Notes: generated by a model not told the origin, from the sequence alone. A DNA stretch of 64,000 nt from an uncultured Porphyromonadaceae bacterium (GCA_900544305.1 UQUV01000006.1:51067-115066); one strand, 5' to 3'. Positions 18,196-27,252 are shown, numbered from the stretch's first letter. Numbers and translations are program-made.

Positions 18196-18562
18196 GGATT
18201 GTTCTGTAACATGCGTTTCGTAAGCCTGCTATTAATTTTGAAGTTGTCTTAATTTTTTCGCCAATTTTTTTGAATTCAGTTTCGCTTAGGTAGCCTAAAT
18301 CTGTTGCAATTTCAAGCTGGCAGAAGGTTTCGAGCAGTGAAGCATAGGCGATTTCATAAAAATGTGCCTGCTCTTTGGGATGCTGACGTCCGCTTCCTTC
18401 CGCAATATTTGAAGGAACAGATATTATTGCCCTTCGGATCTGACTTTTGAGTGCAAAATCTTCTTTGCTCGGAAAGGTATCGATAAGTGTATAGACTTCT
18501 TTAACGATACTTCTTGATGCTTTATAGGCATCAAGGGTTTCGAATGCAAAAAAGTTGGACAT
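18191..18562 (-). CDS. Four-helix-bundle protein (S23/IVS-encoded family)
   Basis: A 123-residue all-helical protein of the family first seen in 23S rRNA intervening sequences (PF05635). Diagnostic stretches are FFAFETLDAYKASRSIVKEV, SQIRRAIISVPSNIAEGSGR and YEIAYASLLETFCQLEIATD. Relatives include the Avd accessory protein of diversity-generating retroelements, but no reverse transcriptase or template repeat is seen here. It lies between wecB and wecC and is bracketed by GTTTAC repeat blocks. Its function in polysaccharide loci is unknown; nucleic-acid binding is possible from family members. Confidence 0.88.
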   Translation of the reverse strand: MSNFFAFETLDAYKASRSIVKEVYTLIDTFPSKEDFALKSQIRRAIISVPSNIAEGSGRQHPKEQAHFYEIAYASLLETFCQLEIATDLGYLSETEFKKIGEKIKTTSKLIAGLRNACYRTIR

Positions 18563-18575
18563 TGTTGTGTTTAGG

Positions 18576-18783
18576 GTTTACAGTTTACAGATTACAGTTT
18601 ACGGATTACGGTTTACATAATGCAGCTTTACTGTTTCCCGGTTACGGTTTACAGTTTTCATTGATTGTTCGCCGTTGGGCTGTCTAAGACTGATTAATTC
18701 TGTAAACAGTCTGTTAACTATAGGCAGTAAACTTCTTCAGAGTCTGAAGACTACCTGTAAACCGTAAACTGTAAACGGTAAAC
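18576..18783. repeat. GTTTACR heptamer repeat block C (inverted arrangement)
   Basis: Forward units (GTTTACAG, ATTACAG, GTTTACGG) at 18576-18660 are followed by a unique middle, then reverse-complement units (CTGTAAAC, CCGTAAAC) up to the wecC stop region. Same design as block A: a long inverted pair able to form a hairpin in DNA or RNA. Confidence 0.8.
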
Positions 18784-18787
18784 TTTT

Positions 18788-19993
18788 TTATTTTTTGAAG
18801 ATTCCGCAGAAGTCGAGGATAACTTTGTCTTCGCGGTAGGGCAATGTCTTGAACGGATCGTGGGCTGTGAGGAATACGACGATGTCGGCACGGTCGTAGG
18901 CTTCGCGGTAGTCTGTGAGTTTGAACACGTTGTGTGACGTTATGTTTGGCTCAACGACGAGAATATCGGCATTGTTGCATGCCTGCATTACCTTTGTTGT
19001 GATGTATTTAGCCGGTGATTCGCGAAGGTCGTCGATGTTTGGCTTGAATGCCAGACCCATCATGGCCACACACGGTTTGCGGTGGTGCTCCAACTCGAAT
19101 TTCAACATGGCGTTCTGTACTTTCTCGGCACACCAGAAAGACTTGTAATTGTTGATTTCGCGTGCCTTGCCGATGAGTTGTGACTCAACAGGGAAATCGG
19201 CCGTAATGAAATACGGGTCAACAGCAATACAGTGTCCGCCTACACCGCAGCCCGGTTGCAGGATATTGACACGCGGGTGCTTGTTGGCAAGGTTGATAAG
19301 TTCCCATACGTTGATGCCTGCCTTGTCGCAGATGAGCGAAAGCTCGTTGGCAAAGGCAATCTGCACGTCGCGTGAAGAGTTTTCAGTAAGTTTACACATT
19401 TCAGCAGTCTTGCTGTTTGTCTTGTGCAGCGTTCCTTGTACAAACTGGCTGTAGAATTCGATAGCCTTGTCGGTTGAAGCTTCGTTGATACCGCCGATGA
19501 CACGGTCGTTGTGAACGAGCTCATAGATGACGTTGCCGGGAAGTACGCGTTCCGGGCAGTAGGCAATGTAGATTTTATCTTGCAGTTCCGGACGTTCGGC
19601 AAAAATGAGGTCTCTCATTTTTTCTGTAGTTCCAACCGGAGACGTCGATTCAATGACGTAGAGGTCGCCTTCCTTCAAGAAGGGGATAACGGCACGTGTT
19701 GCAGCTTCTACGTATGAAATATCTGGCTCATGATTTCCTTTAAATGGAGTAGGTACCACCATGAAATAAGCATCACTTACTTCTGGGGTAGTAGATGCTT
19801 TCAGGCTACCGGATTTTACAACTTCTTGTAACATTTCTTCCATTCCCGGTTCGATAATATGCAGATGACCTTGGTTAGTCATTTCTACTACTTTAGGGTT
19901 AATGTCAACCCCTGTTACAGTAACACCGTGTTTTGCAGCGATAATGGCAGTTGGGAGTCCAATATATCCCAAGCCCATAAAACAAGCTTTCAT
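18788..19993 (-). CDS. wecC: UDP-N-acetyl-D-mannosamine dehydrogenase
   Basis: Oxidises UDP-ManNAc at C6 twice with NAD+ to give UDP-ManNAcA. The N-terminal Rossmann motif is GLGYIGLPTA; the central region has ESTSPVGTTEKM and YCPERVLPGN; the catalytic cysteine lies in CGVGGHCIAVDPYF; the C-terminal domain has GLAFKPNIDDLRESPA. 401 residues, full length. With wecB it makes the acidic precursor for the locus polymer. It is the first sugar-synthesis gene after the phosphatase gene, 33 nt away. Confidence 0.95.
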   Translation of the reverse strand: MKACFMGLGYIGLPTAIIAAKHGVTVTGVDINPKVVEMTNQGHLHIIEPGMEEMLQEVVKSGSLKASTTPEVSDAYFMVVPTPFKGNHEPDISYVEAATRAVIPFLKEGDLYVIESTSPVGTTEKMRDLIFAERPELQDKIYIAYCPERVLPGNVIYELVHNDRVIGGINEASTDKAIEFYSQFVQGTLHKTNSKTAEMCKLTENSSRDVQIAFANELSLICDKAGINVWELINLANKHPRVNILQPGCGVGGHCIAVDPYFITADFPVESQLIGKAREINNYKSFWCAEKVQNAMLKFELEHHRKPCVAMMGLAFKPNIDDLRESPAKYITTKVMQACNNADILVVEPNITSHNVFKLTDYREAYDRADIVVFLTAHDPFKTLPYREDKVILDFCGIFKK

Positions 19994-20026
19994 ATTTTAA
20001 TAAATTAAGAAGTTTATCAAACGTGT

Positions 20027-20731
20027 CTAAATTATATTTTTTAAAATTGCAATTTCTTTTTTTGACAATGTCGGCGTGTATAGGATTTGTTGAAGTTGCT
20101 TCAGACTGTGGATGTCACTGCCGATACAGTTATACCATCCATTCCCTAATATGTTTTTTGCAACACTTTGTACTTCTTTCCCGTATCCTCCAACCAGTGA
20201 ACCTAAGTTGAGTTGAAACAGTACGCCTTTGTCTTTTAGCCGTTTGTATTGATTAGTATTCATATATCTATACCTCTCAGGATGGGCCAACAGTGGGGTA
20301 TATTTGCTGTTTAGAATATCGCCCATAATGCCGTCGAACTCCATCGGTGGATTGAAATAGGATGTTTCGATCAGCAATATGTTGTTGTCCATCGGCAGTA
20401 GGTTGTCTGCTTCGAACCGCTCTATGAAGAGGTTGTCAAGCATGTGTTCGGCTGCGATGTGCAAGTGGATGCAGCCTGTGTATGCAGCTTTCAGCTCTTT
20501 GAATTTTTCTTTGAGTTGTGCAGGCTGGTTCGGATAGTCGGTCATTATATGTGGTGTGAGCCATGCCTCCTTAACTCCCAGCTCTTGCATTTTCTTCAAA
20601 GCTTCAAGTGAATCGGAAAGCTTTTTAAACCCATCGTCGACTCCGGGTAGGATATGTGTATGGCGGTCGACAAAGTTGTCGAGCAGGCCGGAATCGGCGA
20701 TGGATGTTTTTTTATTGAGGAACGAAAACAT
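20027..20731 (-). CDS. CpsB/YwqE-type PHP-domain tyrosine-protein phosphatase
   Basis: A metal-dependent PHP-fold phosphatase expected to dephosphorylate the tyrosine tail of the adjacent BY-kinase. Motifs are DRHTHILPGVDDG (metal ligands), ITPHIM-like WLTPHIMTDYP, and LAHPERYRYM, with CIGSDIHSL near the end. The ATG at 20731 starts 1 nt after the kinase stop codon; an earlier in-frame ATG at 20794 would overlap the kinase's tyrosine tail by about 60 nt and is less likely. It pairs with the tyrosine-tailed Wzc2, which supports a functional kinase/phosphatase cycle at this end of the locus only. Confidence 0.9.
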   Translation of the reverse strand: MFSFLNKKTSIADSGLLDNFVDRHTHILPGVDDGFKKLSDSLEALKKMQELGVKEAWLTPHIMTDYPNQPAQLKEKFKELKAAYTGCIHLHIAAEHMLDNLFIERFEADNLLPMDNNILLIETSYFNPPMEFDGIMGDILNSKYTPLLAHPERYRYMNTNQYKRLKDKGVLFQLNLGSLVGGYGKEVQSVAKNILGNGWYNCIGSDIHSLKQLQQILYTPTLSKKEIAILKNII

Positions 20732-20732
20732 T

Positions 20733-23153
20733 TTAATCGTTGTCGTTTCCGTAACTGTATCGGCCGTAACTATATCCGTATCGGCTATATCCAAAGTTTG
20801 ACTGTCTGCTGCTGTTGAGCAGTATTGTCATATTCGGATATTGTTTGCTGTCTTGTATTTCCTGAATTTCAGGCAGCTGGCGACGGTCGAGAACACCTAC
20901 GCGAATAATAAAGATTGTGCGGTCGACTACTCTTGCGATGATGGATGCGTCTGCAATAATTCCAGCTGGAGGGCAGTCGAGGAAAATATAATCGTATTTC
21001 GTTTTTAATTCTGCAGCAAGCTCGTCGAGACGCTTTTCAAGCAGAAGTTCTGACGGGTTCGGCGGCAATGTTCCTGCCGGGATAACATCCAAGCCTTTGA
21101 CTCCGTTGGCATTTGTTATTGTTATGTTGTCAAGTGTGGCTTGATTGTTCAGGTATGCTGCCACTCCTTTTCGCGGAGAATTCACGAATTTGCTTAGTGT
21201 CCCTTTGCGTATATCAAGGTCAACGATTGCAACTCGTTTCCCTTTAAGTGCCATTGTTGCAGCTAGGTTTATGCCGCAGAAGGTTTTGCCACTACCGGCA
21301 TGATATGATGTTACAAGCATAATTTGTGCAGATTCGGCTGTGTTAAGAATAAAGTCGAGATTGGTTCGGACAATACGGAATGCTTCGTTGGCAATATCTC
21401 GGCCTTTTTCTTTCACTAACAGCGTGGGGACGTTGTCGTCTGATTTGTCACGCTGTAGCATCTTTCTAATTTGTGTATAGCGTTTTGCTTTACCGATTTG
21501 TGGAATCTCGCCAATAATAGGAGCCGTGAGAGACTCAAGATCTTTTCGTCCACGAACGGTTGTATTCATCATTGATGTGAGGAACATATAGCCGAATGGA
21601 ATGACTAAGCCCAAAATCAGACCAACGGCCAGAATAATTGGCTTTTTAGGAGAGATGGGGGCTAGCGGGCCGCTTGCCGGTTTTAACAGTCGGGTGTTAT
21701 CAACGACAAGGCTGGACGAAAGTTCATTTTCTTCTCTTTTCTGGAGAAGATAAAGGTAGAGCTCTTCCTTGATTTTTTGTTGGCGTTCAATGGAAAGAAG
21801 TTCTCTTACTTTGCCAGGGTTATCGGAGATACGATTCGTTATTTTATTCTCCTGTTCGGCGATTTTGTCAACCTGAATTTGTAATGTGTTGATGAGGTTG
21901 TCAATAGATTTCAAGATTGTTGCTCTCATCAACTTGAGCTGGTTGTTTAAATCTGTGACAAGTGGGTTGCTGTTGCTGCTATTGTCTGCTAAGCGTTGAC
22001 GATCGAGTAGGAGTTTGTTGTATTCGCCAATAAGACTTTCTACATTGTCATTTTCAATTCCAGAGTTTGATGGTAGAAGTTCATATTCCTTAGTGTTGTC
22101 AACCAAATATTCACGAATGAATTTAGCTATGTAAAGCTGATTGTTCATTTTGAATGCCTGGTCGGAGTATTTGCTGGACTCTTCTGTGACCATTGCCATT
22201 TCCGCTGTTATATCCAACAGCTTATTGTCGCTCTTGAATTTTTCAATATCTTTATCTACGGTTCCAAGTTCTTGCTCAATAATTGCCAAACGCTCTTTAA
22301 TGAATTCTGAAGTGTTTAGTGTCGATTGGTTCATGAATTCTACCCAATCTTCATTGTAAACCTTCAGCAATGTGTTCAATATATCCTCTGCTCGTTTTGC
22401 AGAGTTGTCTGTGATGGAAAAGTTTATGACTGTTGCTTTTTTATCTGCAAGCTCTGCCGATAATTTTGTTAAATAGTTCTGTGCAACTATTTCTATCGGT
22501 GCATGGCTAATTCTTATCGGGTCATTAAAGTTTTCAAATAAAGCGGTAGGAGTGATAGTTACATTTCCAATCGGGGTTTTGGTTGGAATATTTGCTTTTG
22601 CGACAATTTTCTCGGACTCTATTTTGTCGCCATTGGCATAAAATTTTTGAAGAATAAATTCTTGTTTGTTTTCACCTTTTGTAACAGTAAAAGAAAAACT
22701 TTGAACATTTTTTCCTTCTATTTTTTCAGTTAACTCTGAAAATTCTGCTTTAACTGGTGTCTGGTCATACCAATCAGTGGTTCTACCTATCCAATTCTTA
22801 CTTTGATATGTAGTGTTTAGCCCTAATCGTTCAACCACTTCTTCCATTAAGATTGGAGAGCGGAATGCTTCGATTTCATTGTATACGTCCATGCCAGTAT
22901 TGAACATGCCCATGTCTTCGAATATGGCTAATTCTCCCATTTGGGCTTGGCCGTTAACGCTGGTTCTAAGCATAACGCTTGATTCACGCTTATAAATAGA
23001 TGGCGCTCTGTATGAATAGAATAAAGCAATAAACACACATACTATTACAGAAATTGCAATAAACAATTTATGTGAAATAGCCCATTCAATAACGTCGCTA
23101 ATCTGGATGTCAGATTTTGATTCTTCAATGTGAGTGTTGTGATTGTCTTCCAT
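20733..23153 (-). CDS. wzc: Wzc-like polysaccharide co-polymerase and BY-type tyrosine kinase
   Basis: Inner-membrane regulator of polymer length and export. A first transmembrane segment (about residues 31-50) and a second one (about 525-545) flank a periplasmic coiled-coil region. The kinase domain has Walker A HAGSGKT (618-624), Walker A' VDLDIR (644-649) and Walker B IFLD (near 724). The last 19 residues (788-806) contain six tyrosines in GYSRYGYSYGRYSYGNDND, the autophosphorylation cluster. It follows the wza gene at 23181 and precedes the PHP phosphatase. This is the complete version of the BY-kinase; the copy at 855-3209 lacks the tail. Confidence 0.95.
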   Translation of the reverse strand: MEDNHNTHIEESKSDIQISDVIEWAISHKLFIAISVIVCVFIALFYSYRAPSIYKRESSVMLRTSVNGQAQMGELAIFEDMGMFNTGMDVYNEIEAFRSPILMEEVVERLGLNTTYQSKNWIGRTTDWYDQTPVKAEFSELTEKIEGKNVQSFSFTVTKGENKQEFILQKFYANGDKIESEKIVAKANIPTKTPIGNVTITPTALFENFNDPIRISHAPIEIVAQNYLTKLSAELADKKATVINFSITDNSAKRAEDILNTLLKVYNEDWVEFMNQSTLNTSEFIKERLAIIEQELGTVDKDIEKFKSDNKLLDITAEMAMVTEESSKYSDQAFKMNNQLYIAKFIREYLVDNTKEYELLPSNSGIENDNVESLIGEYNKLLLDRQRLADNSSNSNPLVTDLNNQLKLMRATILKSIDNLINTLQIQVDKIAEQENKITNRISDNPGKVRELLSIERQQKIKEELYLYLLQKREENELSSSLVVDNTRLLKPASGPLAPISPKKPIILAVGLILGLVIPFGYMFLTSMMNTTVRGRKDLESLTAPIIGEIPQIGKAKRYTQIRKMLQRDKSDDNVPTLLVKEKGRDIANEAFRIVRTNLDFILNTAESAQIMLVTSYHAGSGKTFCGINLAATMALKGKRVAIVDLDIRKGTLSKFVNSPRKGVAAYLNNQATLDNITITNANGVKGLDVIPAGTLPPNPSELLLEKRLDELAAELKTKYDYIFLDCPPAGIIADASIIARVVDRTIFIIRVGVLDRRQLPEIQEIQDSKQYPNMTILLNSSRQSNFGYSRYGYSYGRYSYGNDND

Positions 23154-23180
23154 TTCTTTTGTGGATTTTTTGTTAAAAAA

Positions 23181-23990
23181 TTAATTAAGCAGATTTACAA
23201 TCAATACACCCACTGATGAGAGCAGTGATGCAATTGAAATCCATAACCCTACTGATTTAATATTATTTTCGTTAATTGTTGATTGCCCGGCTTTTACCTT
23301 GTTTGGTTGTACATATACTATGTCATTCTGTTTTAAATAGTAAACAGGAGAATTGAACAAGTCGGTAGAGCGTAAATCTACTTGATATGTAGTGCGGGTA
23401 TTGTTTTCCTCGCGGATTACATATACCTGATCGCGTCGTCCGAAAATTGTCAGGTCCTTAGCCATACTGAGGGCTTCCAGAATTGTTACCTTGTCGCCTT
23501 CGATTTTGTATGACCCGGGATTTGTCACTTCTCCTAAAATGGAGATTTTGAAGTTCATAAATTCTACGGTGACAACTAAATCCTTGAGCAGGTCGCGGCT
23601 GATGATTTCTTTTTTGATTTTTTCCTGAAGTTGCCAACGCGTATATCCTGCTGCTTCTATTTTCCCTAAGATTGGGAAATTGATAAAGCCCTTTTCATCG
23701 ACAACATATCCCAAAAGGCGTTGTTGCTGTCCTCCGGAAACGATTTCGGAACCGGCTTGATAGCTGACAACGGGAAGGTTAAACATTGATGCCAATTGGG
23801 GGTCTTTGCTAGAAACAATAATCGAGAGCATGTCTTTGGGCTGTATGACAATGCCGTGACTTGAGTCGACTTTTTCTTTAGTTCCTGTTTGGATGTCTTG
23901 GAGGTAGACAATCTCTTTAGAGGTATTACAGGATGTAATAATGCTTATTAAAGCGAAAAAACAGCAGATTATTTTAATTCTTTTTATCAT
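23181..23990 (-). CDS. wza: Wza-like polysaccharide export lipoprotein (SLBB), promoter-proximal copy
   Basis: Outer-membrane export channel subunit. The signal ends in a lipobox before the cysteine of IITSCNTS. A poly-export domain (QPKDMLSIIVSSKDPQLASMF) is followed by SLBB blocks (ISILGEVTNPGSYKIEGDKV, YYLKQNDIVYVQPN) and a C-terminal hydrophobic segment. It is the first gene of the long minus-strand operon, with a consensus promoter about 145 nt upstream. It is paralogous to the gene at 3250-4050. Confidence 0.95.
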   Translation of the reverse strand: MIKRIKIICCFFALISIITSCNTSKEIVYLQDIQTGTKEKVDSSHGIVIQPKDMLSIIVSSKDPQLASMFNLPVVSYQAGSEIVSGGQQQRLLGYVVDEKGFINFPILGKIEAAGYTRWQLQEKIKKEIISRDLLKDLVVTVEFMNFKISILGEVTNPGSYKIEGDKVTILEALSMAKDLTIFGRRDQVYVIREENNTRTTYQVDLRSTDLFNSPVYYLKQNDIVYVQPNKVKAGQSTINENNIKSVGLWISIASLLSSVGVLIVNLLN

Positions 23991-24133
23991 ATCCTGAAAA
24001 TTTGCTTTGTTTGACAGTGTGCATATCGAGGGGACACTAAACCATGAAAAATTGATTTAGTCTATTGTGTGTAATGTGTTCGTTAATAAACAATTGCATG
24101 AAAACACTCTATCTCAGAATGATTTTTCGTGTG

Positions 24134-24164
24134 CAAAGATAGATATTAGTGCTGAATGGGCAAA
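24134..24164 (-). promoter_or_regulatory. Consensus promoter of the polysaccharide operon
   Basis: On the minus strand TTTG (24161-24164), 19 nt, TATCTTTG (24134-24141): a perfect Bacteroidetes primary-sigma promoter. Transcription would start near 24127, leaving a leader of about 137 nt before wza at 23990. The leader contains ACTAAA...TTTAGT arms able to form a short hairpin. No upxY/upxZ-type antiterminator gene follows. Confidence 0.8.
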
Positions 24165-24236
24165 AAGAAATGCTTAATTTTCTTGAAAAAGATAATAAAA
24201 ACTTTTAAATGTCAGTTTGATACGATTTTCGTATGT

Positions 24237-24737
24237 CTATTTCGTCGTATCATTTGAATGTTGTGGTGAGAATACATAGGTGCTGTCCTTTCCTGCCTTT
24301 TGTTTGGCATTAATGATGTACAGGCAGTTCTCGTAGGCTTCGTCAACGAGGGTGGTAATGCCGAGTGTCTCCAGATAATTTCTTGTCAGCAGACTGTCGC
24401 GGTCGTTGGCTTGCTCGTATAGACTTTTAATCCGTAAGGCGTAATTGTGGGTTTGCTCGAAATCAAGAAGCGGTTCTGATGTTAGCGATATATAGGCAAT
24501 GGCGAGTTTGATGGACTCGATGGCTCCCATTTTTTGCCTTTGATTTGCATACAGATTCTCTGCTTTTATTCGGGCTTTTTCCCATTCTTCCTTTTCGATG
24601 GATTGCTCAATTTCCGACAGGCTCATCTCTGTTGTCGTTTCTTGTTGGGCGTTTGCTTCCTCCTGGCTGCTTTTTGTAGGCGAGCAGGATGCGAAAATTA
24701 AAGTCGCAAGGATGAAAATATGCAGTATCGCTTTCAT
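24237..24737 (-). CDS. Small lipoprotein of unknown function, helical
   Basis: I do not recognise a named family. The ATG at 24737 gives a lipoprotein signal, ILATLIFASC. The mature part begins with a Gln/Glu/Thr-rich linker and continues as a helical, TPR-like domain (EIEQSIEKEEWEKARIKAEN, IKLAIAYISL). An in-frame ATG 18 nt upstream would put charged residues before the signal and is less likely. A -7 box TACCTTTG lies at 24753-24760 on the minus strand. It is transcribed towards the polysaccharide operon but has its own promoter, and its stop is about 75 nt before that operon's promoter, so it is probably separate. Confidence 0.75.
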   Translation of the reverse strand: MKAILHIFILATLIFASCSPTKSSQEEANAQQETTTEMSLSEIEQSIEKEEWEKARIKAENLYANQRQKMGAIESIKLAIAYISLTSEPLLDFEQTHNYALRIKSLYEQANDRDSLLTRNYLETLGITTLVDEAYENCLYIINAKQKAGKDSTYVFSPQHSNDTTK

Positions 24738-25030
24738 AGATGATGTTTTGGGCAAAGGTAGTGAAATAGAAGAGAATGAGAATAGTGATTTGCCTCAAAA
24801 GAATGCACATTTGTATATCCTTGTTTTTGGAGCAGTGTCAGTCTTTATACTTGTTTTAGTGAGTCGCAAATTGGAGTAAGGTTATGTGTAATATGTTGTT
24901 AATTAATTGTCTATTGGTTTGTGTTGTGTTTTTGTTGTGTGGGTATGTGAGTTTCTGTGAATCTGTTTTTGCCCTTTGAAGAAAAGAACAAATATAAATT
25001 TGCGGTACAAAACTTTTAAAATTTAAAACT

Positions 25031-27007
25031 ATGAAGAAGAAACTATTACTAATGTTTGTTTTTGTTTGCGCCTCCTTCCTGTATGGAGTCGTTAATGCGC
25101 AGACGTATGAAGGTTTTATTGGGGCTGAGGATTGGAAAACTGTCGGAACTCCGCAAGGTTCCGAGGAAGGATATGCTCCTGATTTCAGTTATCAAATTTC
25201 AGTTGTAGACGAGGGAAAATTGCAAGTGACGGTTGATTTGTCTGCAACATGTGTCGGACTTGTGCCGCAGTTGTTTGTCAATGGTGGATATTTGATGGAT
25301 TTGAACCCTGTTGCCGGCAGTTCTTCTCAGTTCGCCAACACAACACCCGACGCATACGAAATAGGAGAAACATTGAGCATCAGTTTTTATTTCGCCTATG
25401 GACAATTTTCAATGACTAAGCCGTTTGACTATGTAGTTGGCAGTGTAAATGAAACATTGGACGATAGCGAAGCTCCTGTGGTTTCAATGCTTGAGTTGGA
25501 AGGCGTGTCGTCGACGAAGGCTGATGTGCGTTTGCTTGTCAATGATAATGTGGCATCGTCTGTAAAGGTGGAGTTTTCTGTTGACGGTTTTTCTTCTGTG
25601 CTGCAAAGCCAAAAGGTGGCTGTAGGAACGGAAACAGTCTGCACCTTGTCAGGTTTGACACCGGCCACTGCGTATGTTTTGGCTGTGCGTGCTACCGATG
25701 ATGCCGACAATGTCAGCGAAGTGAAGACTTTGTCGTTCTCTACGCTTGATGCTGATGCTGAAAGCTATTATTATGGTGTTGTCGCTTCTGCTGATGAATG
25801 GGAAGAAAATACTGGGGATTATAGGCCTGTTATCAATTATATAGTAAAAACGACAGCCGATAATCAGTTGGAATTTACAATGACTTTGGATTCTGGAACA
25901 GATGGCCTTGTCAACCCTGAAATTTGGATCGACAATGTAGCATATGGAACAACCCCTATCTCTGGCGAGGAGTTGGCTTACACTTATACTACAGAAGCTT
26001 CTTTTGAACGTGGCGCAACAGTGACCTTCTATTTCCGTTTGGTTTATGCCGGTGGCGGCGCTTCTGCTACACTTCCTATTTCATTTGTTGTAGGCAGCGC
26101 CAACGAAAAACCGGCAGAAGATGTTGAGGCTCCTGTCTTGAATTCCGTAAGTGCGGGCAATGTTACTGGTTATTCGGCTGATATTACTGTCAATGCAACC
26201 GACAACCAGTCTGCATCGTTGACGGTTGAAGTTGCTTCCGATGAAGCGTTTGAATCGGTTTTGGCTACTTCTCGTGTTGCTTCCGGTGAAGACGGTGTCT
26301 GCACGTTGGACAACTTGTCGCCGTTGACCGATTATACATTGTATGTCCGTGTGTCCGACCTTGCCGGAAATGTGAGTGAGGTGAAGACCGTTACATTCTC
26401 AACATTGGAACCGGCCGATGCCGTTACTTTTGTTGGCAGCATCGCAGCCGACGGGTGGGCTTTAACGGGTACTCCGGAAGGAGAGGCCGAAGTGTTTGCT
26501 CCTGCTGTCAGCTATGAAATCGTGACAACTCGTGAAAACCGTTTGCAGTTCCGCCTGTCGCTCGACCGTGTTTGCACAGATTTGGGGGTAGAGGTTTGGA
26601 TCGATGGTGAATCGTACTTCCGCTTGCAGCAGCCGCAGGCTGAAAATGCAGTTAATCTGTTTGAAGGAGAAAACTCCCAAAGCTATCCGCGCGGAACGAA
26701 GCTGAATATCCATTTCCGTTTCCCGTTCCCTGGCGGTGTTTCCGAAACCAAGCCGTTTGAGTTTGAGGTCGGTTCAAAGTCCGGAGGTTCTTCGGTTGAA
26801 AATTTTGCAGCTGATGCCGTTCGTGTTTCAGGTTCAAACGGTGAATTGCGCATCTGCGGCGCTTCAGGCAGCCAATGTGTTGTATATGATTTGTCGGGCC
26901 GTTTAGTGATGAGCTGCTTGGTTGACGGTCAGGAGGCAGTTTATTCTTTAAATAAAGGTTTGTATGTTGTAGTGGTTGGAGGCAGTGTGAGCAAAGTCGT
27001 TTTGTAG
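25031..27007 (+). CDS. Modular secreted protein: three beta-sandwich modules, two Fn3-like modules, T9SS-type C-terminal domain
   Basis: A signal peptide (KKLLLMFVFVCASFLYGVVNA) is followed by alternating modules. Type X modules begin FIGAEDWKTVGTPQGSEEGY, VVASADEWEENTGDY and FVGSIAADGWALTGTPEGEA, each with a VxxxLxxxxxGL..xxWIDxxxY core. Two fibronectin-III-like modules contain EAPVxxxLExxGVSS and NVSEVKTLxFSTL repeats. The last about 70 residues (VYDLSGRLVMSCLVDGQ, GLYVVVVGG) look like a type A T9SS sorting domain. A -7 box TAAATTTG lies at 24995-25002. It is likely surface-exposed or secreted; no catalytic motif is seen. Carbohydrate or protein binding is possible. Confidence 0.8.
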   Translation: MKKKLLLMFVFVCASFLYGVVNAQTYEGFIGAEDWKTVGTPQGSEEGYAPDFSYQISVVDEGKLQVTVDLSATCVGLVPQLFVNGGYLMDLNPVAGSSSQFANTTPDAYEIGETLSISFYFAYGQFSMTKPFDYVVGSVNETLDDSEAPVVSMLELEGVSSTKADVRLLVNDNVASSVKVEFSVDGFSSVLQSQKVAVGTETVCTLSGLTPATAYVLAVRATDDADNVSEVKTLSFSTLDADAESYYYGVVASADEWEENTGDYRPVINYIVKTTADNQLEFTMTLDSGTDGLVNPEIWIDNVAYGTTPISGEELAYTYTTEASFERGATVTFYFRLVYAGGGASATLPISFVVGSANEKPAEDVEAPVLNSVSAGNVTGYSADITVNATDNQSASLTVEVASDEAFESVLATSRVASGEDGVCTLDNLSPLTDYTLYVRVSDLAGNVSEVKTVTFSTLEPADAVTFVGSIAADGWALTGTPEGEAEVFAPAVSYEIVTTRENRLQFRLSLDRVCTDLGVEVWIDGESYFRLQQPQAENAVNLFEGENSQSYPRGTKLNIHFRFPFPGGVSETKPFEFEVGSKSGGSSVENFAADAVRVSGSNGELRICGASGSQCVVYDLSGRLVMSCLVDGQEAVYSLNKGLYVVVVGGSVSKVVL

Positions 27008-27025
27008 GCTCATCTGTTTGACATG

Positions 27026-27058
27026 AACCGGGTGCAGGATGTCTTGTACCCGGTTTTT
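27026..27058 (+). terminator. Intrinsic terminator of the secreted-protein gene
   Basis: AACCGGGT and ACCCGGTT arms with a short loop, followed by TTTTT, starting 19 nt after the stop codon. Confidence 0.9.
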
Positions 27059-27221
27059 GTATTTTTTAAGTGTCAAAAACGGATAAAATATAAAAATATG
27101 ATATATATCATTTCTATATCAAATTCTAAGCTATTAATTTGTAGTTGAATGTCGAAAATCCAGATGCGACAAGGCAACTACAAGAAAAAAGCGATTTTTT
27201 TTGAAAAAAGTGACGAAAAAA

Positions 27222-27252
27222 TTTGCAGATTCAAAAATTTGTTGTACCTTTG
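27222..27252 (+). promoter_or_regulatory. Promoter of tRNA-Val
   Basis: TTTG (27222-27225), 19 nt, TACCTTTG (27245-27252): consensus Bacteroidetes promoter placed so that transcription begins about 15 nt before the tRNA. Confidence 0.85.

Noticed and set aside
18191..18562. Diversity-generating retroelement (Avd-like four-helix bundle)
   Set aside because: No reverse transcriptase, template repeat or variable repeat anywhere near.
16781..18783. CRISPR array for the GTTTAC-rich blocks
   Set aside because: Units are 7 nt, imperfect, lack unique spacers of constant length, and appear in inverted orientation; no cas genes.
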